Under the pieces are notes generated by a model. It saw only the letters and a list, made by a program, of their open reading frames with translations. It was not told where the DNA came from and did no database searches. Of a stretch of DNA of 57,019 nucleotides, positions 24,949 through 36,659 are shown one piece after another (the first letter of the stretch is position 1; every line of letters begins with the position of its first letter). This DNA comes from Pseudoduganella buxea (GTDB lineage Bacteria > Pseudomonadota > Gammaproteobacteria > Burkholderiales > Burkholderiaceae_D). The translations under genes and the position numbers were made by a program. The stretch spans positions 1-57,019 of the forward strand of contig NZ_WNKZ01000033.1 in the NCBI RefSeq assembly GCF_009720835.1. Reading direction: 5' to 3'.

Positions 24949-25425
24949 ATGCGTCTGACTACCAAAGGCCGTTTTGCCGTGACAGCGATGATTGACTTGG
25001 CCATGCGCCAGGGCAAGGGCCCCGTCACGCTCTCTGGCATCAGCCAGCGCCAGGCCATTTCGCTGTCCTACCTGGAACAGTTGTTCGGCAAGCTGCGCCG
25101 CCATGAGATCGTCGAGTCCATCCGCGGCCCGGGCGGCGGCTACAGCCTGGCCCGCCGCGCCGACAAGGTGACGGTGGCCGACATCATCATCGCCGTCGAT
25201 GAGCCGCTCGATGCCACGCAGTGCGGCGGCAAGGAGAACTGCCATGGCGCCGATCACGCCACCGGCGCGCGCTGCATGACCCATGAGCTGTGGGCCACGC
25301 TGAACGAAAAGATGGTCGATTACCTGGACTCGGTCTCGCTGCAGGACCTGGTCGACCAGCAGAAACAGAAAAACGCCGAACAGAACGTCGTGGTCATGCA
25401 CCGCAATCACGCCGCTCTTGGTTAA
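24949..25425 (+). CDS. iscR: Fe-S cluster-sensing regulator IscR
   Basis: The 158-residue Rrf2-family protein begins MRLTTKGRFAVTAMIDLA with the expected winged helix (QRQAISLSYLEQLFGKLRRHEIVESIRGPGGGY). Cluster ligands are Cys92, Cys98, Cys109 and His112; compared with E. coli (92, 98, 104, 107) the loop between the second and third Cys is five residues longer. It represses the isc operon when holding a [2Fe-2S] cluster. A type-1 IscR site lies on its own promoter. It is the first gene of iscRSUA-hscBA-fdx-iscX. Confidence 0.95.
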   Translation: MRLTTKGRFAVTAMIDLAMRQGKGPVTLSGISQRQAISLSYLEQLFGKLRRHEIVESIRGPGGGYSLARRADKVTVADIIIAVDEPLDATQCGGKENCHGADHATGARCMTHELWATLNEKMVDYLDSVSLQDLVDQQKQKNAEQNVVVMHRNHAALG

Positions 25426-25442
25426 ACCCTTTGGAGTAAGAG

Positions 25443-26708
25443 ATGAACGCCCCAGAAAAAAACGTCGCCAAGGTCGCACCGGTCGAGTTCCGCACCGCGC
25501 CGCACTTCCCGATCTATATGGACTACTCGGCCACGACGCCGATCGACCCGCGCGTGGCCGACAAGATGATTCCCTACCTGCGCGAGCAGTTCGGCAATCC
25601 CGCATCGCGCAGCCACATGTATGGCTGGACGGCGGAAGCGGCCGTGGAAGAGGCGCGCGGCCACGTGGCGGCACTCGTCAATGCCGACCCGCGTGAAGTC
25701 ATCTGGACTTCCGGCGCCACCGAAAGCAACAACCTGGCGATCAAGGGCGCGGCGAATTTCTACAAGACGAAGGGCAAGCACATCGTCACGGTGAAAACCG
25801 AGCACAAGGCAGTGCTGGACACGGTGCGCGAACTGGAACGCCAGGGCTTCGAGGCGACCTACCTGGACCCGCAGGACAACGGCCTGATCTCCGTCGAGCA
25901 ACTGGCCGCGGCCGTGCGCCCGGATACCATCCTCGTCTCCGTCATGATGGTCAATAACGAGATCGGCGTGATCCAGCCGATCGCGGACATCGCCGCCTTC
26001 TGCCGCGGCAAGGGCATCATCTTCCACTGCGACGCCGCCCAGGCCACGGGCAAGGTGGCGATCGACCTGCAGGCACTGAAGGTCGACCTGATGACCTTCA
26101 CGGCCCACAAGACGTATGGCCCGAAAGGCATCGGCGCGCTGTACGTATGCCGCAAGCCGCGCGTGCGCATCGAAGCGCAGATGCACGGTGGCGGTCACGA
26201 GCGGGGCCTGCGTTCGGGCACGCTGCCGGTGCACCAGATCGTCGGCATGGGCGAAGCGTTCCGCCTGGCCAAGGTCGAGATGGATGAGGAAACCGCGCGC
26301 ATCAAGGCGCTGCGCGACCGCCTTGCCAACGGCCTGCAGGAAATCGAGGAAACGTATATCAACGGCGACATGGCGCACCGCGTGCCCCATAACCTGAACG
26401 TGTCGTTCAACTACGTCGAAGGCGAATCGCTGATCATGGCCGTCAAGGACCTGGCCGTGTCGTCCGGCTCGGCCTGCACCTCGGCCAGCCTGGAACCATC
26501 GTACGTGCTGCGCGCGCTGGGCCGTTCCGACGAGCTGGCACACAGCTCGATCCGCTTCACCATCGGCCGCTTCACGACGGAACAGGACATCGACTTCGCC
26601 ATCGACCTGATGAAGTCGAAGGTCGGCAAGCTGCGCGAACTGTCGCCGCTGTGGGATATGTTCAAGGAGGGAATTGATATCAATTCCATCCAGTGGGCCG
26701 CGCACTAG
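25443..26708 (+). CDS. iscS: Cysteine desulfurase IscS
   Basis: The 421-residue PLP enzyme contains [14 protein letters not shown], the lysine motif [16 protein letters not shown] and the active-site Cys loop [17 protein letters not shown]. It takes sulfur from cysteine as a persulfide and passes it to IscU and other acceptors. Compared with E. coli IscS (404 residues) it has an N-terminal extension of ~17 residues ([17 protein letters not shown]). It starts 17 bases after iscR with GGAG at the expected distance. The C-terminal IscU-docking region ([17 protein letters not shown]) is intact. Confidence 0.97.
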   Translation: MNAPEKNVAKVAPVEFRTAPHFPIYMDYSATTPIDPRVADKMIPYLREQFGNPASRSHMYGWTAEAAVEEARGHVAALVNADPREVIWTSGATESNNLAIKGAANFYKTKGKHIVTVKTEHKAVLDTVRELERQGFEATYLDPQDNGLISVEQLAAAVRPDTILVSVMMVNNEIGVIQPIADIAAFCRGKGIIFHCDAAQATGKVAIDLQALKVDLMTFTAHKTYGPKGIGALYVCRKPRVRIEAQMHGGGHERGLRSGTLPVHQIVGMGEAFRLAKVEMDEETARIKALRDRLANGLQEIEETYINGDMAHRVPHNLNVSFNYVEGESLIMAVKDLAVSSGSACTSASLEPSYVLRALGRSDELAHSSIRFTIGRFTTEQDIDFAIDLMKSKVGKLRELSPLWDMFKEGIDINSIQWAAH

Positions 26709-26748
26709 GACACATGGTCCTTTAAGGTTGGCAGGTAAAGATTATTCA

Positions 26749-26764
26749 GCCGGCATGCGCCGGC
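26749..26764. other. Hairpin between iscS and iscU
   Basis: GCCGGC-ATGC-GCCGGC forms a perfect 6-bp GC stem just before the iscU ribosome site (AGGAG at 26769). It may stabilise or process the mRNA between the regulator/desulfurase and scaffold parts of the operon. Confidence 0.45.
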
Positions 26765-26779
26765 ACACAGGAGATTCAA

Positions 26780-27163
26780 ATGGCTTATTCGGAAAAAGTA
26801 CTCGACCACTACGAAAATCCCCGCAATGTGGGCGCCTTTGAAAAGGGCGACGACAGCGTGGGCACCGGCATGGTGGGCGCGCCGGCCTGCGGCGACGTGA
26901 TGAAGCTGCAGATCAAGGTCGGCGCCGACGGCGTCATCGAAGACGCGAAGTTCAAGACCTATGGCTGCGGTTCGGCCATCGCCTCGAGCTCGCTGGTGAC
27001 GGAATGGGTCAAGGGCAAGACGCTGGACCAGGCCCTGTCGATCAAGAACACGCAGATCGCCGAGGAACTGGCGCTGCCGCCGGTGAAGATCCACTGCTCG
27101 ATCCTGGCGGAAGACGCCATCAAGGCGGCGGTGCTGGACTACAAGACCAAGCACACGGCTTAA
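26780..27163 (+). CDS. iscU: Fe-S scaffold protein IscU
   Basis: The 127-residue protein has all scaffold ligands at standard positions: Cys37, Asp39, Cys63, His105 and Cys106. The LPPVK motif recognised by HscA directly precedes HC. It assembles [2Fe-2S] clusters from IscS sulfur. Hairpins flank the gene on both sides (26749-26764 and 27172-27190), so its mRNA segment could be handled separately from its neighbours. Confidence 0.97.
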   Translation: MAYSEKVLDHYENPRNVGAFEKGDDSVGTGMVGAPACGDVMKLQIKVGADGVIEDAKFKTYGCGSAIASSSLVTEWVKGKTLDQALSIKNTQIAEELALPPVKIHCSILAEDAIKAAVLDYKTKHTA

Positions 27164-27171
27164 GGCGGTAC

Positions 27172-27190
27172 CGGGACCCAAGTGGTCCCG
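27172..27190. other. Hairpin between iscU and iscA
   Basis: CGGGACC-CAAGT-GGTCCCG forms a perfect 7-bp stem between iscU and iscA. There is no T-run, so it is not a terminator in either direction. Confidence 0.45.
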
Positions 27191-27211
27191 CAAGCATCTG
27201 GAGGAAGAAGA

Positions 27212-27535
27212 ATGGCAATCACGTTGACGGAAAAAGCAGCGAAGCACATCAACCGCTACATCGAACGGCGCGGCAAGGGCGTCGGCCTGCGCTTCGGCGT
27301 GCGCACGACGGGCTGCTCGGGTCTCGCCTACAAGCTCGAATATGTGGACGAAGTGTCGCCCGAAGACCAGGTCTTCGAGTCGCACGGCGTGAAGGTCTTC
27401 GTCGATCCGAAAAGCATGCCATATATCGACGGCACGGAGCTCGACTTCGCCCGCGAGGGCCTGAACGAAGGCTTCAAGTTCAACAACCCGAACGAAAAAG
27501 ACGCCTGCGGCTGCGGCGAAAGCTTCCGCATTTGA
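27212..27535 (+). CDS. iscA: Fe-S assembly protein IscA
   Basis: The 107-residue A-type carrier has the three conserved cysteines Cys35, Cys99 and Cys101 (GCSG and ACGCG). It carries and delivers Fe-S clusters to apo-proteins. ATG 27212 is chosen because GGAGGAAG precedes it and the protein then matches the family length exactly; an in-frame upstream Met lies in the intergenic hairpin region. Confidence 0.96.
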   Translation: MAITLTEKAAKHINRYIERRGKGVGLRFGVRTTGCSGLAYKLEYVDEVSPEDQVFESHGVKVFVDPKSMPYIDGTELDFAREGLNEGFKFNNPNEKDACGCGESFRI

Positions 27536-27557
27536 TTCGACCCTGATCCGACCGCCC

Positions 27558-28073
27558 GTGCAAAACCACTTCGAGCTCTTCAACCTGGCGCCCCGTTTCG
27601 CCGTCGATACCGCGACACTGGATGCCGCCTACCGCGACGTCCAGTCGCGCGTGCATCCCGATCGCTTCGTCAACGCCACGGACGCGGAAAAGCGCGTGGC
27701 GATGCAGTGGGCCACCCGCGCCAACGAGGCCTACCAGACCTTGAAGAACCCGCAGAAGCGGGCGCGCTACCTGTGCGAGCTGCACGGCGTGGACCTGCAG
27801 ACGGAATCGAATACGGCCATGCCGATGGCCTTCCTGATGCAGCAGATGGAGTGGCGCGAGGAGCTGGCCGAGGCGCGCGCCGGCAAGGATGCCGAGGCGC
27901 TCGACGGGCTCGATGCGCAACTGCGCGCGGCCCGCAAGGCCCAGCTGCAGGACATCGAAAAGCTGCTCGACGCGGCCGACTACGCCGCTGCCGCGCAAGG
28001 CGTGCGCGCCCTGATGTTCCTGGAAAAATTCGGCGAGGAAGTGAGCTTCGCCTTCGACTCCATCGAAGCCTAG
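27558..28073 (+). CDS. hscB: Co-chaperone HscB (GTG start)
   Basis: The 171-residue J-domain protein starts with GTG at 27558 and has [20 protein letters not shown] and the HPD tripeptide (RVHPDRF, residues 33-35). A C-terminal three-helix domain follows, which binds IscU. It delivers IscU to HscA and stimulates its ATPase. It lies 22 bases after iscA and 65 bases before hscA. Confidence 0.95.
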   Translation: MQNHFELFNLAPRFAVDTATLDAAYRDVQSRVHPDRFVNATDAEKRVAMQWATRANEAYQTLKNPQKRARYLCELHGVDLQTESNTAMPMAFLMQQMEWREELAEARAGKDAEALDGLDAQLRAARKAQLQDIEKLLDAADYAAAAQGVRALMFLEKFGEEVSFAFDSIEA

Positions 28074-28138
28074 GCCGCCCGCGCGCCCGTCCATTCCAGT
28101 GCGCCCAGGCGCCCGCACACAACAACAACAGGTTTTAC

Positions 28139-30019
<1,881 letters not shown>

Positions 30020-30059
30020 CAAACCAAGCAGTACCATCAAAAAAATACCGAGGTAACAA

Positions 30060-30401
30060 GTGCCACAAATCGTCATTCTGCCCCACGCCAAGCTGTGCCC
30101 CGAAGGCGCCGTCATCGACACGCAGCCGGGCAAGTCCGTCTGCGACGTCCTGCTGGAAAACGACATCCATATCGAGCACGCCTGCGAGAAGTCCTGCGCC
30201 TGCACCACCTGCCACGTCATCGTGCGCGAAGGCTTTGATTCGCTGAACGAAGCGACCGACACGGAAGAGGACCTGCTGGACAAGGCCTGGGGCCTGGAAG
30301 CGCAGTCGCGCCTGTCGTGCCAGGCCATCGTGGCGGACGAGGACCTGGTTGTCGAGATCCCGAAATACACCATCAATCACGCCAGCGAAGGCGGCCACTG
30401 A
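30060..30401 (+). CDS. fdx: ISC-type [2Fe-2S] ferredoxin (GTG start)
   Basis: The 113-residue protein has cluster ligands Cys42, Cys48, Cys51 and Cys87, identical in position to E. coli Fdx, plus the extra conserved Cys46. It supplies electrons during cluster assembly. Translation begins with GTG at 30060 after GAGGTAACAA. It lies between hscA and iscX in the standard order. Confidence 0.95.
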   Translation: MPQIVILPHAKLCPEGAVIDTQPGKSVCDVLLENDIHIEHACEKSCACTTCHVIVREGFDSLNEATDTEEDLLDKAWGLEAQSRLSCQAIVADEDLVVEIPKYTINHASEGGH

Positions 30402-30416
30402 GCCTGGAGTTCTGTC

Positions 30417-30611
30417 ATGAAATGGACCGACATCACCGCGATTGCCGAAGCGCTGGTCGACAAGTACCCGAACCTGGACCCCACGGCGATCCGCTTCACG
30501 GACCTGCACAACTGGGTCGTCACGCTCGAGGGCTTCGACGACGACCACAAGCGCGGTGGCGAAAAAATCCTGGAAGCGATCCAGCAGGCGTGGATCGATG
30601 AAGCGCAATAA
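30417..30611 (+). CDS. iscX: Fe-S assembly protein IscX
   Basis: The 64-residue acidic protein (MKWTDITAIAEALVDKYPNL ... [23 protein letters not shown]) matches the IscX/YfhJ family in length and motifs. It binds IscS and iron and tunes desulfurase activity. The next gene starts inside its last codons (14-base overlap), which couples the isc operon to the downstream genes. Confidence 0.95.
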   Translation: MKWTDITAIAEALVDKYPNLDPTAIRFTDLHNWVVTLEGFDDDHKRGGEKILEAIQQAWIDEAQ

Positions 30612-31496
30612 GGCCCCGGCCGCGCCGGTGCCGGCGACCATCACGGACATCCCGGAAATCCGCCCGGGCCAGTCCGTCGCGCTGCTGCAGGAACTGCATA
30701 TCCTGACGCGCGACGGCAAGCTGAACCAGGACAGCCGCAGGAAGCTCAAGCAGGTGTACCACCTGTACCAGTTCATCGAGCCGCTGCTGAAGGACGTGCT
30801 GATTGACAAAGGCAGCGTGTCGCTGGTCGACCATGGTGCCGGCAAGTCGTATCTCGGCTTTATCATCTACGACCTGTTTTTCAAGGAACTGAGCAAGGGT
30901 CCGGACGGCGCCTCGCACATCTACGGCATCGAGACGCGCGACGAGCTGGTGCAGCGTTCGCGCGAACTGGCGGCGAAGTTCGACTTCCCCGGCATGTCCT
31001 TCCTGCCGCTGTCCGTGGCCGAGTCGACCACGTCGACCGAGCTGCCCGAACAGATCGACATCGTCACCGCGCTGCACGCCTGCAATACGGCCACCGACGA
31101 CGCCATCGACTTCGCGCTGAAGAAGCGTGCGAAGCACATGGTGCTGGTACCGTGCTGCCAGGCCGAAGTGGCCTCCGTGCTGCGCAAGAACAAGGGCAAG
31201 GATCTGGGCAAGAGCGCGCTGACGGAAATCTGGCGCCACCCCATCCACACGCGCGAATTCGGCAGCCAGATCACCAACGTGCTGCGCTGCCTGCAGCTGG
31301 AAGCGCACGGCTACCAGGTCAATGTGACGGAGCTGGTGGGCTGGGAGCACTCGATGAAGAACGAGCTGATTATCGCCACGTACAAGAACCTGCCGCGGCG
31401 CCGGCCCACGGAGCGCCTGCAGGAAGTGCTGCAGACGGTGGGCCTGGAAGAGCTGGGCCAGCGCTTCTATACGCAGGAACTCGAGAAGGCGGCCCA

Positions 31497-31500
<4 letters not shown>
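30598..31500 (+). CDS. Class I SAM-dependent methyltransferase (METTL25-like)
   Basis: The 300-residue protein has the SAM-binding motif [20 protein letters not shown], then [39 protein letters not shown] and [10 protein letters not shown]. This D-x-GAGKG/S-like motif with a following 'PCC' stretch is typical of Methyltransf_32/METTL25-type enzymes. The substrate is unknown. ATG 30598 lies inside iscX, so translation is probably coupled to it. Its stop overlaps the next start (GTGA). Position directly after iscX suggests cotranscription with the isc genes; functional linkage is inference. Confidence 0.85.
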
Positions 31501-32510
<1,010 letters not shown>

Positions 32511-32512
32511 CC

Positions 32513-33193
32513 ATGAACGACGAAAACACGCTCCGCCTCTCGAAACGGGTGGCGGACATGCTGCCCTGTTCCCGCCGCGAGGCGGAGCTGTATATCGAGG
32601 GCGGCTTCGTCCTGGTCGATGGCGTCCTGGTGGAAGAAGCGGGTGCCCGCGTGACGCCCTACCAGAAGATCGAGCTGGCGCCCGACGCGACCCTGCTGGA
32701 GATCGAACCCGTGACGATCCTGCTGAACAAGCCGGCCGGCGTCGATCCGCTGTCCTGCCTGACGCCGGAAGCGCGCAACGCGCTGGCGCAGAAGGAGCGC
32801 TTCCTGAAACGCCACTTGCACAACCTGACGCCGGCCCTGCCGCTGGACAACGAGGCCAGCGGCCTGTTCGTCTTCACGCAGGACTACCGCATCGCGCGTA
32901 AGCTGGTGGAGGAGGGCAACCGGATGGAGCAGGAAATCATCGTCGACGTCGAGGGCAGCATCGTCGAGGACGGCCTGGCCCAGTTGAACCAGGGCGCCAC
33001 GAAAGTGAGCTGGCAGAACGAACGCCGGCTGCGCTTCGCCATGAAGGGCCCGAAACCCAGCCAGATCGAAAAGATGTGCAAGGCCGTCGGCCTGAAGGCC
33101 GTGGCGCAGAAGCGCCTGCGCATCGGCCGCATGTCGATGGGCGGGCTGGCCGTCGGCGAGTGGCGTTACCTGCAGGGCTTCGAGCGGTTCTGA
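32513..33193 (+). CDS. rRNA pseudouridine synthase, RsuA/RluB/RluF family
   Basis: The 226-residue protein has an N-terminal S4 RNA-binding domain (LSKRVADMLPCSRREAELYIEGGFVLVDG) and a catalytic domain (VTILLNKPAGVDP ... LDNEASGLFVFTQD) with the catalytic Asp in PLDNEASG instead of the usual RLDxxTxG. It ends QIEKMCKAVGLKAVAQKRLRIGRM, the RluF-like tail. It isomerises a uridine in rRNA. ATG 32513 is 2 bases after ltaE. Resemblance to RluF is by eye; the exact site is uncertain. Confidence 0.87.
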   Translation: MNDENTLRLSKRVADMLPCSRREAELYIEGGFVLVDGVLVEEAGARVTPYQKIELAPDATLLEIEPVTILLNKPAGVDPLSCLTPEARNALAQKERFLKRHLHNLTPALPLDNEASGLFVFTQDYRIARKLVEEGNRMEQEIIVDVEGSIVEDGLAQLNQGATKVSWQNERRLRFAMKGPKPSQIEKMCKAVGLKAVAQKRLRIGRMSMGGLAVGEWRYLQGFERF

Positions 33194-33199
33194 AGCGCG

Positions 33200-33511
33200 T
33201 CAGCGCCGCTTCTTGGCGTTCGTCGTCGCGGTACTGGTATAGAACTCCGGCGGCTTTCTCGCCACCCAGTCGATAAACACGCGAATCTCCTCGTGCGCCT
33301 GCAGCGCTTCCCACGAGTGATAGGTCTTGAACAGCTCGCGCTCCGTGAACACCGAGTGGATCTTGCGGTGGCAGATCTTATGGATGGGGAACTGGGCGCG
33401 GCCCTTGAAGGTTTTCGGCACCAGGTGGTGGCGGTCGATGTTTTCCGTTCCCAGCGGGCGGCCGCACAGGGGGCAACGAGGTTCGGCCGAATTGTCGTCG
33501 ACGATCTTCAT
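33200..33511 (-). CDS. Small HNH endonuclease-like protein
   Basis: The 103-residue protein has a zinc-ribbon-like CPLCGRP, the core IDRHHLVPKTFKGR and IHKICHRKIHSVFTERELF, which together give the Cys4/HNH metal-binding finger. A Lys/Arg-rich tail (NAKKRR) follows. HNH folds cut DNA or RNA, but many small stand-alone members in this group have no known substrate. ATG 33511 puts the first Cys pair near residue 14. It is convergent with the pseudouridine synthase gene (6-base gap) and lies downstream of an MFS gene on the same strand. Confidence 0.8.
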   Translation of the reverse strand: MKIVDDNSAEPRCPLCGRPLGTENIDRHHLVPKTFKGRAQFPIHKICHRKIHSVFTERELFKTYHSWEALQAHEEIRVFIDWVARKPPEFYTSTATTNAKKRR

Positions 33512-33554
33512 ACCTGCCGATGTGGAGGCAGGTCGCGCCCCTTGCAAGGACGAA

Positions 33555-34766
33555 TCAGGCCCGCTGCATCCAGCCCCGGGTCAAGTGCCAGAATAGCAGC
33601 GCGGCCAGGCTGATGGCGGCGCCCAGCAGGCAGGCCGCGTGCCAGCCGCCGGCCGCGTATGCCGCCGTGCCGGCCAGTGCCCCCAGCCCGCTGCCCGCCG
33701 CATAGAACATCATGTAGCAGCCCACCATCCGGCTGGCAGCGCCGGGCCGGGCGGCGAAGATCATGCCCTGGTTCGTCACCTGCAGCGCCTGCACGGCGAT
33801 GTCGAGGGCAAGGATGCCCAAGGCCAGTACCGCCATTCCCGCAAGTCCTGGCCGCATGCCGACACCCAGCGGCAGCCAGCACAGCACGAGCAGCAGGAGC
33901 GCGGCGCCCGTGGTGCGCTGGCCCAGGCCCCGGTCCGCCAGCCGGCCGGCCCGGCCCGCCGCCAGGGCGCCCGCCACACCTACCAGGCCAAAGGCGCCGA
34001 TGGCCGTGTGCGACATGCCGAACGGTGTCGCCGCCAGCGGCAAGACCAGCGTGCTCCAGAAGATGCCGAAGGCGGCGAACATCAGCAGCGCCAGGGTGCC
34101 CCGCACTTGCAGAACGCGTTCCGTTCGCAGCAGGGTCAGCATCGACCGGATCAGCGCCCCATACGACATTGGCTTCGGCGCCAATGACTGCACGGGCAGG
34201 CGCCGCCACAGCAATATCCCCAGCACCGCCATCGCCACGCTCGATATGCCATACACCCAGCGCCAGCCGGCCACGTCGGCAATGGCGCTGGCCAGCACGC
34301 GCGCCAGCAGCAGGCCGATGACGACGCCGCCTTGCGCGGCGCCGACGACGCTGCCCCGTTCGCCCGGCCCGGCGGCGCTGGCCGCATAGGCGATCAGGCC
34401 CTGCGTCATTGCCGTGCCCAGCAGGCCGACCGCCAGCATGACGATGGTCAGCGCCAGCGCGCCGCTTGTCGCCGTCACCGCCAGCAGCGCAAGGCAGAGC
34501 AGGATGACCTGGACCAGGATCAGCCGGCGGCGGTCGACGCGGTCGCCCAGCGGCACCAGCAGCAGCAAGGCCAGCGCACTGCCGGCCTGGGTGGCCGTGA
34601 CGACGCCACCGACAGCCGCCGCGGCGATGCCGTAGTCGGCCGCCATCAGGTCCAGCAGGGGCTGGGCGTAATACACATTGGCCACGCTGACCGCGCTGCC
34701 GGTGGCGAACAGCCCGACCAGGGCTGGCGACATCGTCCGGGTCGGGGTCGAATCGAGTGGTGCCAT
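33555..34766 (-). CDS. MFS transporter
   Basis: The 403-residue protein has about 12 hydrophobic segments and the MFS loop motif GDRVDRRRLILVQ between helices 2 and 3. The opening ALVGLFATGSAVSVANVYYAQPLLDLMAADYGI is typical of the YgaY/AraJ-like drug or metabolite exporters. It is divergent from an HxlR-type regulator with two inverted 22-base operator-like sites between them. Efflux of a compound sensed by that regulator is the likely role; the substrate is unknown. Confidence 0.9.
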   Translation of the reverse strand: MAPLDSTPTRTMSPALVGLFATGSAVSVANVYYAQPLLDLMAADYGIAAAAVGGVVTATQAGSALALLLLVPLGDRVDRRRLILVQVILLCLALLAVTATSGALALTIVMLAVGLLGTAMTQGLIAYAASAAGPGERGSVVGAAQGGVVIGLLLARVLASAIADVAGWRWVYGISSVAMAVLGILLWRRLPVQSLAPKPMSYGALIRSMLTLLRTERVLQVRGTLALLMFAAFGIFWSTLVLPLAATPFGMSHTAIGAFGLVGVAGALAAGRAGRLADRGLGQRTTGAALLLLVLCWLPLGVGMRPGLAGMAVLALGILALDIAVQALQVTNQGMIFAARPGAASRMVGCYMMFYAAGSGLGALAGTAAYAAGGWHAACLLGAAISLAALLFWHLTRGWMQRA

Positions 34767-34788
34767 GCTGCCTCCTGGGTTGCAAGAA

Positions 34789-34850
34789 AAGTAGTTTCAA
34801 ATTAAAACCACTGGCAGCATAAGGTTTTCGGTTTTAAAATGCAACTACTT
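34789..34850. promoter_or_regulatory. Paired inverted operator sites between MFS and HxlR genes
   Basis: A 22-base site at 34789-34810 (starting AAGTAGTTTCA, ending TTAAAACCA) recurs on the other strand at 34850-34829 (AAGTAGTTGCA ... TTAAAACCG) with 18 of 22 bases identical. The two face each other across 18 bases in the divergent promoter region. They are probable binding sites for the HxlR regulator. Confidence 0.65.
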
Positions 34851-34867
34851 ATTCGAGGGAGGATGGC

Positions 34868-35311
34868 ATGAAACTGCCGCAGGAAAACGAAACATGTCCG
34901 GTCGCCCGAGCGGTGGGCGCCGTGGGCGACCGGTGGGCCATGCTGATCGTACGCGACGCCTTCGACGGCGCGGCCCGCTTCGGCGACTTCCAGCGTCGCC
35001 TCGGCGTGGCGCGCAATATCCTGTCGGACCGGCTGCGCACCCTGGTCGAGCTGGACATCCTCGCGCTGCGCCCCGCCGCGGACGGCAGCGCCTACCAGGA
35101 ATATGTGCTGACGGAAAAGGGCGCCGACTTGTTTCCCCTGATCGTGGCCCTGCGCCAGTGGGGCGAGCGGCATCTGTTCGCCGATGGCGAAGCGCGTTCG
35201 GAACTGGTCGAAAAGGGAACAGGACTGCCGCTGGCGGCAATGCTGCCGCGCACGCAGGATGGCAAGGTGGTGGAGAGCGGGGCGGCCGTCGTACGCAAGC
35301 CGGGAAGGTGA
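34868..35311 (+). CDS. HxlR-family transcriptional regulator
   Basis: The 147-residue protein has the HxlR signature CPVARAVGAVGDRWAMLIVRDAFDGAARFGDFQ, with the conserved Cys at residue 10, then a winged helix (LGVARNILSDRLRTLVELDIL). Such proteins repress neighbouring genes and respond to oxidants, electrophiles or quinones through the Cys. GGGAGG precedes ATG 34868. It is divergent from the MFS gene with a pair of operator-like sites between. Confidence 0.92.
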   Translation: MKLPQENETCPVARAVGAVGDRWAMLIVRDAFDGAARFGDFQRRLGVARNILSDRLRTLVELDILALRPAADGSAYQEYVLTEKGADLFPLIVALRQWGERHLFADGEARSELVEKGTGLPLAAMLPRTQDGKVVESGAAVVRKPGR

Positions 35312-35339
35312 ACGCAGCTCGGCGACGAGTCGCCCGGAG

Positions 35340-35888
35340 TCAGGCGGAACGGCTCACGGCCGGGGCGGCGTTCTTCTTCGGCGGCTTGGGCAACTGCACC
35401 AGCCGGGTGCCGGCCAGGCGGTCATGCAGGAACTGCCGATCCCTGTCGAGGAAGGCCGTCAGCGACCACAGCGCGATGCCCGCCGCCAGGGCGCCCAGCG
35501 CCTGCCAGCGGTGCAGGTCCAGCGCCAGGCTGACGGCGGCGGCGGGCAGCACCCACAGCCAGCACAGCAGATAGCGCACGGTGGCGACACGGGGCGGCAC
35601 GGGCGCGCCGTCCGGCAGTGTCACGCGGATGCGCCACGTCTGCATGGCCAGCGTCTGGCCCTTGCGGGTCCACTGGTGGATGAAGTACGCGCCCAGCACG
35701 AGGAAGGCCAGGGCCTGGCGCAGGTGTTCGATGACGGGCGCATGGCTGGCCTTGAAGGTCATCTCGAACACGAGGAAAGGCAGGAACAGCACGGCAAAGC
35801 CCAGCAGCAGCTCGTATACCATCGAGACCAGGCGGCGCCGGACGGTCGGCGCGGCCGCGACAGTGGGGGCGGCGTTATTTGTTGGCAT
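35340..35888 (-). CDS. RDD-family membrane protein
   Basis: The 182-residue protein begins with an Ala/Pro-rich stretch, then VRRRLVSMVYELLLGFAVLFLPFLVF, an Arg in helix 1, and RKGQTLAMQTWRIRV and DRQFLHDRLAGTRLV, the Arg/Asp/Asp features that name the RDD family. It has 4-5 membrane segments. Function in this group is unknown. ATG 35888 overlaps the end of the DUF3106 gene by 14 bases. It is the last gene of the sigma factor operon. Confidence 0.87.
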   Translation of the reverse strand: MPTNNAAPTVAAAPTVRRRLVSMVYELLLGFAVLFLPFLVFEMTFKASHAPVIEHLRQALAFLVLGAYFIHQWTRKGQTLAMQTWRIRVTLPDGAPVPPRVATVRYLLCWLWVLPAAAVSLALDLHRWQALGALAAGIALWSLTAFLDRDRQFLHDRLAGTRLVQLPKPPKKNAAPAVSRSA

Positions 35889-36657
35889 TCGTCGTGGCCG
35901 GCTGGGCGGGCGGCGGTGCCGGCGGCGTGACAATGGCGGCCGGCGTGACGGCGCCTTCGAGCGGATAGACGATTTCCGGCACGGGGGCAGGCGCAGGTGC
36001 CGGGGCGACCGGCGGCGGCGCGACGGGGGGCGGTGTGACGGCCACGGCGGCCGGCGGCACGCTCGGCGGCACGACAGGGGTGTGCGGCTTGATCGGCTGC
36101 GGTGTCTTGGCCAGGCTTTGCTTCGGTGTCGGCGGCTTGGCGGCTTGCGCCTTCTTGCCGGCGGCGGCATCGGCCAGCTTGCGGCGCTCCGATTCCGGCA
36201 GCAGCATGTATTGTTCCCACTGGGCCGCTTTCTTACCCCCCATCATTTTCTGGGCGCGCGCGTAGTTCTCGCGTACGGCCTTGCGTTCTTCCGGCGACAG
36301 GTCGACCCATTCGCGCATGCGCGCATGCACGCGCTGCTGCTCGGCCGGTTTCATCGACGCGAAACGGTTGGCGATCTCGAGCCACTTTTGCTTGCGCACG
36401 GGGCCCAGGTCTTCCCAGCCCGCCCTCAGCGGTGCGAGGGCGCGCTGCTGGGCCGGCGTCAGGTCCTGCCAGCGCTTCTCGGCCGCACCCGTTGCCAGCA
36501 GGGGCAGGGAAGCGGCGGTCGTGGCACTATTGACCGGTTGGGCAGGCGGTGCGGGACGCAGCGCGAAATAGGCGCCGGCGGCGAGGGCGAGCGCCAGCAC
36601 GGCGGCACCGCCGATCAACCACCCGCGTGAAGGCGTTCGCGCCATCCTACGCGTCAT
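35875..36657 (-). CDS. DUF3106 domain membrane-anchored protein
   Basis: The 260-residue protein has one N-terminal membrane helix (LIGGAAVLALALAAGAYFAL, about residues 14-33). A periplasmic helical domain follows (WQDLTPAQQRALAPLRAGWEDL ... WVDLSPEERKAVRENYARAQKM), recognised as DUF3106. The C-terminal ~90 residues are Pro/Ala/Val-rich and low in complexity (VPPSVPPAAVAVTPPPVAPP). The W..L.P.Q..AL.PL repeat pattern recalls CpxP/Spy-type periplasmic chaperones, but that is a loose analogy. It lies between the DUF3619 and RDD genes. Confidence 0.83.
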   Translation of the reverse strand: MTRRMARTPSRGWLIGGAAVLALALAAGAYFALRPAPPAQPVNSATTAASLPLLATGAAEKRWQDLTPAQQRALAPLRAGWEDLGPVRKQKWLEIANRFASMKPAEQQRVHARMREWVDLSPEERKAVRENYARAQKMMGGKKAAQWEQYMLLPESERRKLADAAAGKKAQAAKPPTPKQSLAKTPQPIKPHTPVVPPSVPPAAVAVTPPPVAPPPVAPAPAPAPVPEIVYPLEGAVTPAAIVTPPAPPPAQPATTNANK

Positions 36658-36659
36658 CC

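Noticed and set aside
33508..34800. Alternative minus-strand 430-codon frame across the MFS gene
   Set aside because: The neighbouring frame (33555-34766) gives clear membrane helices and an MFS motif; this one is Gly/Arg/Pro-rich.
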